In this document: positions 61,894 through 64,000 of the stretch, one piece after another
Numbering within the stretch: position 1 is the stretch's first letter
Layout of the letters: every line of letters begins with the position of its first letter
Origin: Stenotrophomonas_A sp036403795
GTDB taxonomy: Bacteria > Pseudomonadota > Gammaproteobacteria > Xanthomonadales > Xanthomonadaceae
Length of the DNA: 64,000 nucleotides
NCBI GenBank assembly: GCA_036403795.1
Contig: DASWQJ010000174.1
Location: 12,820 to 76,819 of the forward strand
Reading direction: 5' to 3'
The notes under the pieces: generated by a model
Told to the model about the DNA's origin: nothing
The model's input: only the letters and a program-made list of their open reading frames with translations
Database searches by the model: none
Program-made: the position numbers and the translations under genes

Positions 61894-62940
61894 ATGGCGA
61901 TATCCGGACAACACTGGCAGTCATCGCCTGGCGCGATGGGCCCTTGGGTCGTGGTGTCGGCATTGGTCGCCGTGGCGATCGTGGCCCTTGCGGCCGCGGC
62001 GCTGACGCCGGCATGGGGAACCGCAGTGACCGCTGGGGTGGCGGCGCTGCTGTTGCTGGCGATGTGGCGACGGCAATGGTCCGGCGTGCGTGGCGGCGCA
62101 CGCTGGTCCGACTTGGAACTTCTTGAGGCCCTGGATGATGGTGCGCCGATCGAGGGCAGGGCGCCCGCCCGCCCGGAGCATCTGCCCAGCCTGGCGCATT
62201 TCGACCCCTCGATGGCCGCACGCCTGCCTTGGCGGGACATGGAAATCGACGAGGTATTGACGCGCTTGCGGTCGAAATCTGACGCGTGGCGGCAGGCCCG
62301 GGCGCTGGAGGTCCAACGCCGGCACCGCCGGCGCCACCTGGAGCTGGCCATCTGCCTGCTTGAGCAGGGCGTCCCACTTCCCGGCGCCGCGGTACCCGAT
62401 TTGGCGGCACTGCGTGCCGAAGCCTTTCTGTTGCAGGCCGATCCGGGTCAGCCGGTGCTGGCCGACGTTGCCGCGCTGCAGGCCCGCCGGCTGCAATGGG
62501 CGGTTGCGTCAGCCGATCCGAGCCGCCAGCCTGCGCTGCAGGCCCAGTGGGATCGCCTGGAGACGCTGTTCGCACTGATGCCCACCGCGCTGCACCTGCG
62601 CGAGCAGGCGTGGCGTGTGCACCGGTTGGCGTGGAACCCGCGTGCCGACCTGGATCAGGTCGATGTCGCCTACGCCCAGGCCCGCGAATACGCTCAGTTG
62701 CTGGACGATTGGCTGCGATCGGCGAGTGCGGTCGTGCTGGTCGGGGGCACCACGCTGGAAGCCCATTTGCGGTCCAAATGCCTGGCGCTCCAGAATGGCG
62801 CCGGAGATGACATCGCCCAGGTCGAAGCCGCGCAGTCGCTCTGGCCCGCGTTCCAGCAGGTAGTCGACGGTTTGCTGTCGGAGCTGATGGTGGAAGCGGT
62901 GCGCATCGAAGCCCGCGTCGCAGCCACCGAGCAGGCGTAA
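61894..62940 (+). CDS. Uncharacterised membrane-anchored protein
   Basis: Protein of 348 aa without a recognised family. Two helices in tandem at about residues 16-38 and 43-57 place the remaining 290 residues in the cytoplasm. That part is helical and rich in Ala, Leu, Arg and Glu, and seems to have coiled-coil tendency. No catalytic motif was seen. A GGGG precedes the ATG at about 8 nt. It converges with ppk2, with 4 nt between stops. Confidence 0.72.
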   Translation: MAISGQHWQSSPGAMGPWVVVSALVAVAIVALAAAALTPAWGTAVTAGVAALLLLAMWRRQWSGVRGGARWSDLELLEALDDGAPIEGRAPARPEHLPSLAHFDPSMAARLPWRDMEIDEVLTRLRSKSDAWRQARALEVQRRHRRRHLELAICLLEQGVPLPGAAVPDLAALRAEAFLLQADPGQPVLADVAALQARRLQWAVASADPSRQPALQAQWDRLETLFALMPTALHLREQAWRVHRLAWNPRADLDQVDVAYAQAREYAQLLDDWLRSASAVVLVGGTTLEAHLRSKCLALQNGAGDDIAQVEAAQSLWPAFQQVVDGLLSELMVEAVRIEARVAATEQA

Positions 62941-62944
62941 CCGC

Positions 62945-63724
62945 TTAGTCGTCCGTCGGGTACGGCGCGATCGGCCGCAGCACGTTGAACTTCTCGCGGT
63001 GCATTTTGCCCTTCAACGGTGGCAGCGGGAGATCGTCCTCGGGCACGCGCGTATCGGGCAGGCGATCCAGCAGGTCGCGGACCAGGGTCAGCCGCCCGCG
63101 CTTTTGGTCATTGAAGTCCACCAGCGTCCATGGCGCCCATTCGGTGTGCGTGGCCTGGAGCATCGTTTCCCGCGCCCTGGTGTAGTGGGCGTAGGCCTCG
63201 CGCGATTGCAGGTCGACGGCGGAAAGCTTCCAGCCCTTGAGGGGATCGGCATGACGCTCGGCGAAGCGTTCCTCCTGTTCCTCTTGGTCTACCGTCAGCC
63301 AATATTTGAAAAGCAGGACGCCGTCCTCTACCAGCAGTTGCTCGAAGCGGGGTGCTTGCCGCAGGAAATCGGTGTACTGCGCCTCGCTGCAATAGCCCAT
63401 CACGTGCTCGACGCCGGCGCGGTTGTACCAACTGCGATCCATCAGCACCAGTTCACCGGCCGCCGGCAGGTGCGCCACGTAACGCTGGAAATACCACTGC
63501 GTGGCCTCGCGGTCGTTGGGCTTGGGCAAGGCGACCACCCGGCATTGTCGTGGGTTGAGATGCTCGGCGATTGCCTGGATGGCGCCGCCCTTGCCGGCGG
63601 TATCGCGCCCCTCGAACACCACCAGCGCGCGCTGTCCGGTGTGTTGCAACCAGCGGGCCATCGTCACCAGTTCCAGTTGCAAGGGCTTGAGCAGTTGCTT
63701 GTATTGCTTTCGCTTGAGCGGCAT
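62945..63724 (-). CDS. ppk2: Polyphosphate kinase 2
   Basis: P-loop kinase of 259 aa using polyphosphate to phosphorylate nucleotides. Walker A is FEGRDTAGKGGAIQ (Lys45), followed by the lid and LVLMDRSWYNRAGVE as the Walker B region, then KYWLTVDQEEQEERFAER, all PPK2-specific. One kinase domain; class I or II not settled. The ATG at 63724 (MPLKRKQ) is chosen; a TTG two codons earlier is possible. Confidence 0.95.
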   Translation of the reverse strand: MPLKRKQYKQLLKPLQLELVTMARWLQHTGQRALVVFEGRDTAGKGGAIQAIAEHLNPRQCRVVALPKPNDREATQWYFQRYVAHLPAAGELVLMDRSWYNRAGVEHVMGYCSEAQYTDFLRQAPRFEQLLVEDGVLLFKYWLTVDQEEQEERFAERHADPLKGWKLSAVDLQSREAYAHYTRARETMLQATHTEWAPWTLVDFNDQKRGRLTLVRDLLDRLPDTRVPEDDLPLPPLKGKMHREKFNVLRPIAPYPTDD

Positions 63725-63752
63725 GGGCAAACCCCGGGAAAGGCAGTGCAGG

Positions 63753-64000
63753 TTATTCGCGAAGGCGTGGTCGCAGTGTGGCGAGATTGCACGGGCGGGT
63801 CCGACTGTCGAGCTGGTCGCGGATGATTCGCTCCCAGGCAGTACGGCAGGCCGACGTGGAGCCCGGCAAGGCGAACAGAAAGCTTCCGTTGGCCAATCCG
63901 GCGAAAGCGCGCGACTGCAGCGACGACGTACCGATTTCCTCGACGCTCACCGCCCTGAACAACTCGCCGAAGCCGGGCATGGTCTTGTCCAACAACGGGG
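63753..64000 (-). CDS. moaB: Molybdenum cofactor biosynthesis protein B (partial, N-terminus off the right edge)
   Basis: C-terminal 82 or so residues of a MoaB/MogA-type molybdopterin adenylyltransferase. The sequence LLDKTMPGFGELFRAVSVEEIG, the SSLQSRAFAGLANGSFLFALPGS segment and STSACRTAWERII are the MoaB core, including the GLANG and LPGS motifs that bind molybdopterin. The N-terminal half lies beyond the window. Confidence 0.93.
   Translation of the reverse strand, partial: PLLDKTMPGFGELFRAVSVEEIGTSSLQSRAFAGLANGSFLFALPGSTSACRTAWERIIRDQLDSRTRPCNLATLRPRLRE

Noticed and set aside
1..64000. CRISPR array, IS element, prophage, integrase, tRNA or rRNA genes
   Set aside because: No regularly spaced repeats, transposase or phage motifs, or tRNA cloverleaf were recognised on reading both strands; a tRNA scan would settle the last point.

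Overview
This is a GC-rich, gene-dense chromosomal window. Gene content and order point to a gammaproteobacterium of the Xanthomonadaceae/Lysobacteraceae (Lysobacter, Luteimonas, Pseudoxanthomonas or Stenotrophomonas range); the genus cannot be fixed from the sequence alone. The clues are the OxyR-AhpF-AhpC block, the lptD-surA-pdxA-rsmA-apaG-apaH cluster, tandem DUF1631 proteins, an S8 protease with a PPC tail, a eukaryote-like-length IlvE, and pairs of UbiH-type hydroxylases. I saw no rRNA or tRNA gene, insertion sequence, prophage, CRISPR array or integrase. Almost everything is core or family-conserved.

Layout. 1-4150: a partial ABC ATPase (YbbA) divergent from tesA, then an OmpR-type response regulator and its histidine kinase, then an SGNH hydrolase. 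4357-7712: dgkA, a TerC-family protein, and a LemA/TPM-domain/TPM-domain set. 7776-10044: lgt-thyA-folA with overlapping start and stop codons. 10070-17103 (minus): the six-gene lptD-surA-pdxA-rsmA-apaG-apaH cluster, joining outer-membrane biogenesis, B6 synthesis, ribosome maturation and Ap4A hydrolysis. 17216-19309 (minus): a membrane protein that looks like the solitary cobalamin transporter BtuM, a cob(I)alamin adenosyltransferase and an HDAC-like hydrolase. 19404-22975: two ubiquinone-type FAD hydroxylases and a Tat-exported GFO/IDH oxidoreductase.

23081-29864 (minus): a protein I cannot place, an SMP-30-like protein, rlmM, a GuaD-like deaminase, a Cys-rich lipoprotein, a DMT exporter and glnS. 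30012-33992: DUF2007, msrA, a LamB-type porin, tal and rnk. 34093-37544 (minus): the peroxide module ahpC-ahpF-oxyR, with a convincing OxyR-type operator and promoter before ahpC and a large nested hairpin between ahpC and ahpF. 37766-43573: prmC, a PhyH-like dioxygenase, proline iminopeptidase, and a tightly coupled nitroreductase/exonuclease/NUDIX/N-formylglutamate-amidohydrolase operon.

43723-53017: tandem DUF1631 genes, then the pnt transhydrogenase genes, whose first subunit is separated from the other two by an oppositely oriented ECF-sigma/membrane protein/DUF3106 operon. 53100-57514: sufT, ilvE with a clear terminator, and a secreted subtilisin-like protease. 57586-64000: ybaK, an asparaginase-domain protein, DUF2069, wrbA, a YihY/BrkB protein, a TlpA-like lipoprotein, acylphosphatase, an unknown membrane protein, PPK2 and a partial moaB.

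No clearly new multi-gene system was found. The observations most worth a second look are the BtuM candidate beside the cobalamin adenosyltransferase, the ahpC-ahpF intergenic structure, the split pnt locus, the uncharacterised gene at 23081-23797 and the tandem DUF1631 paralogues.
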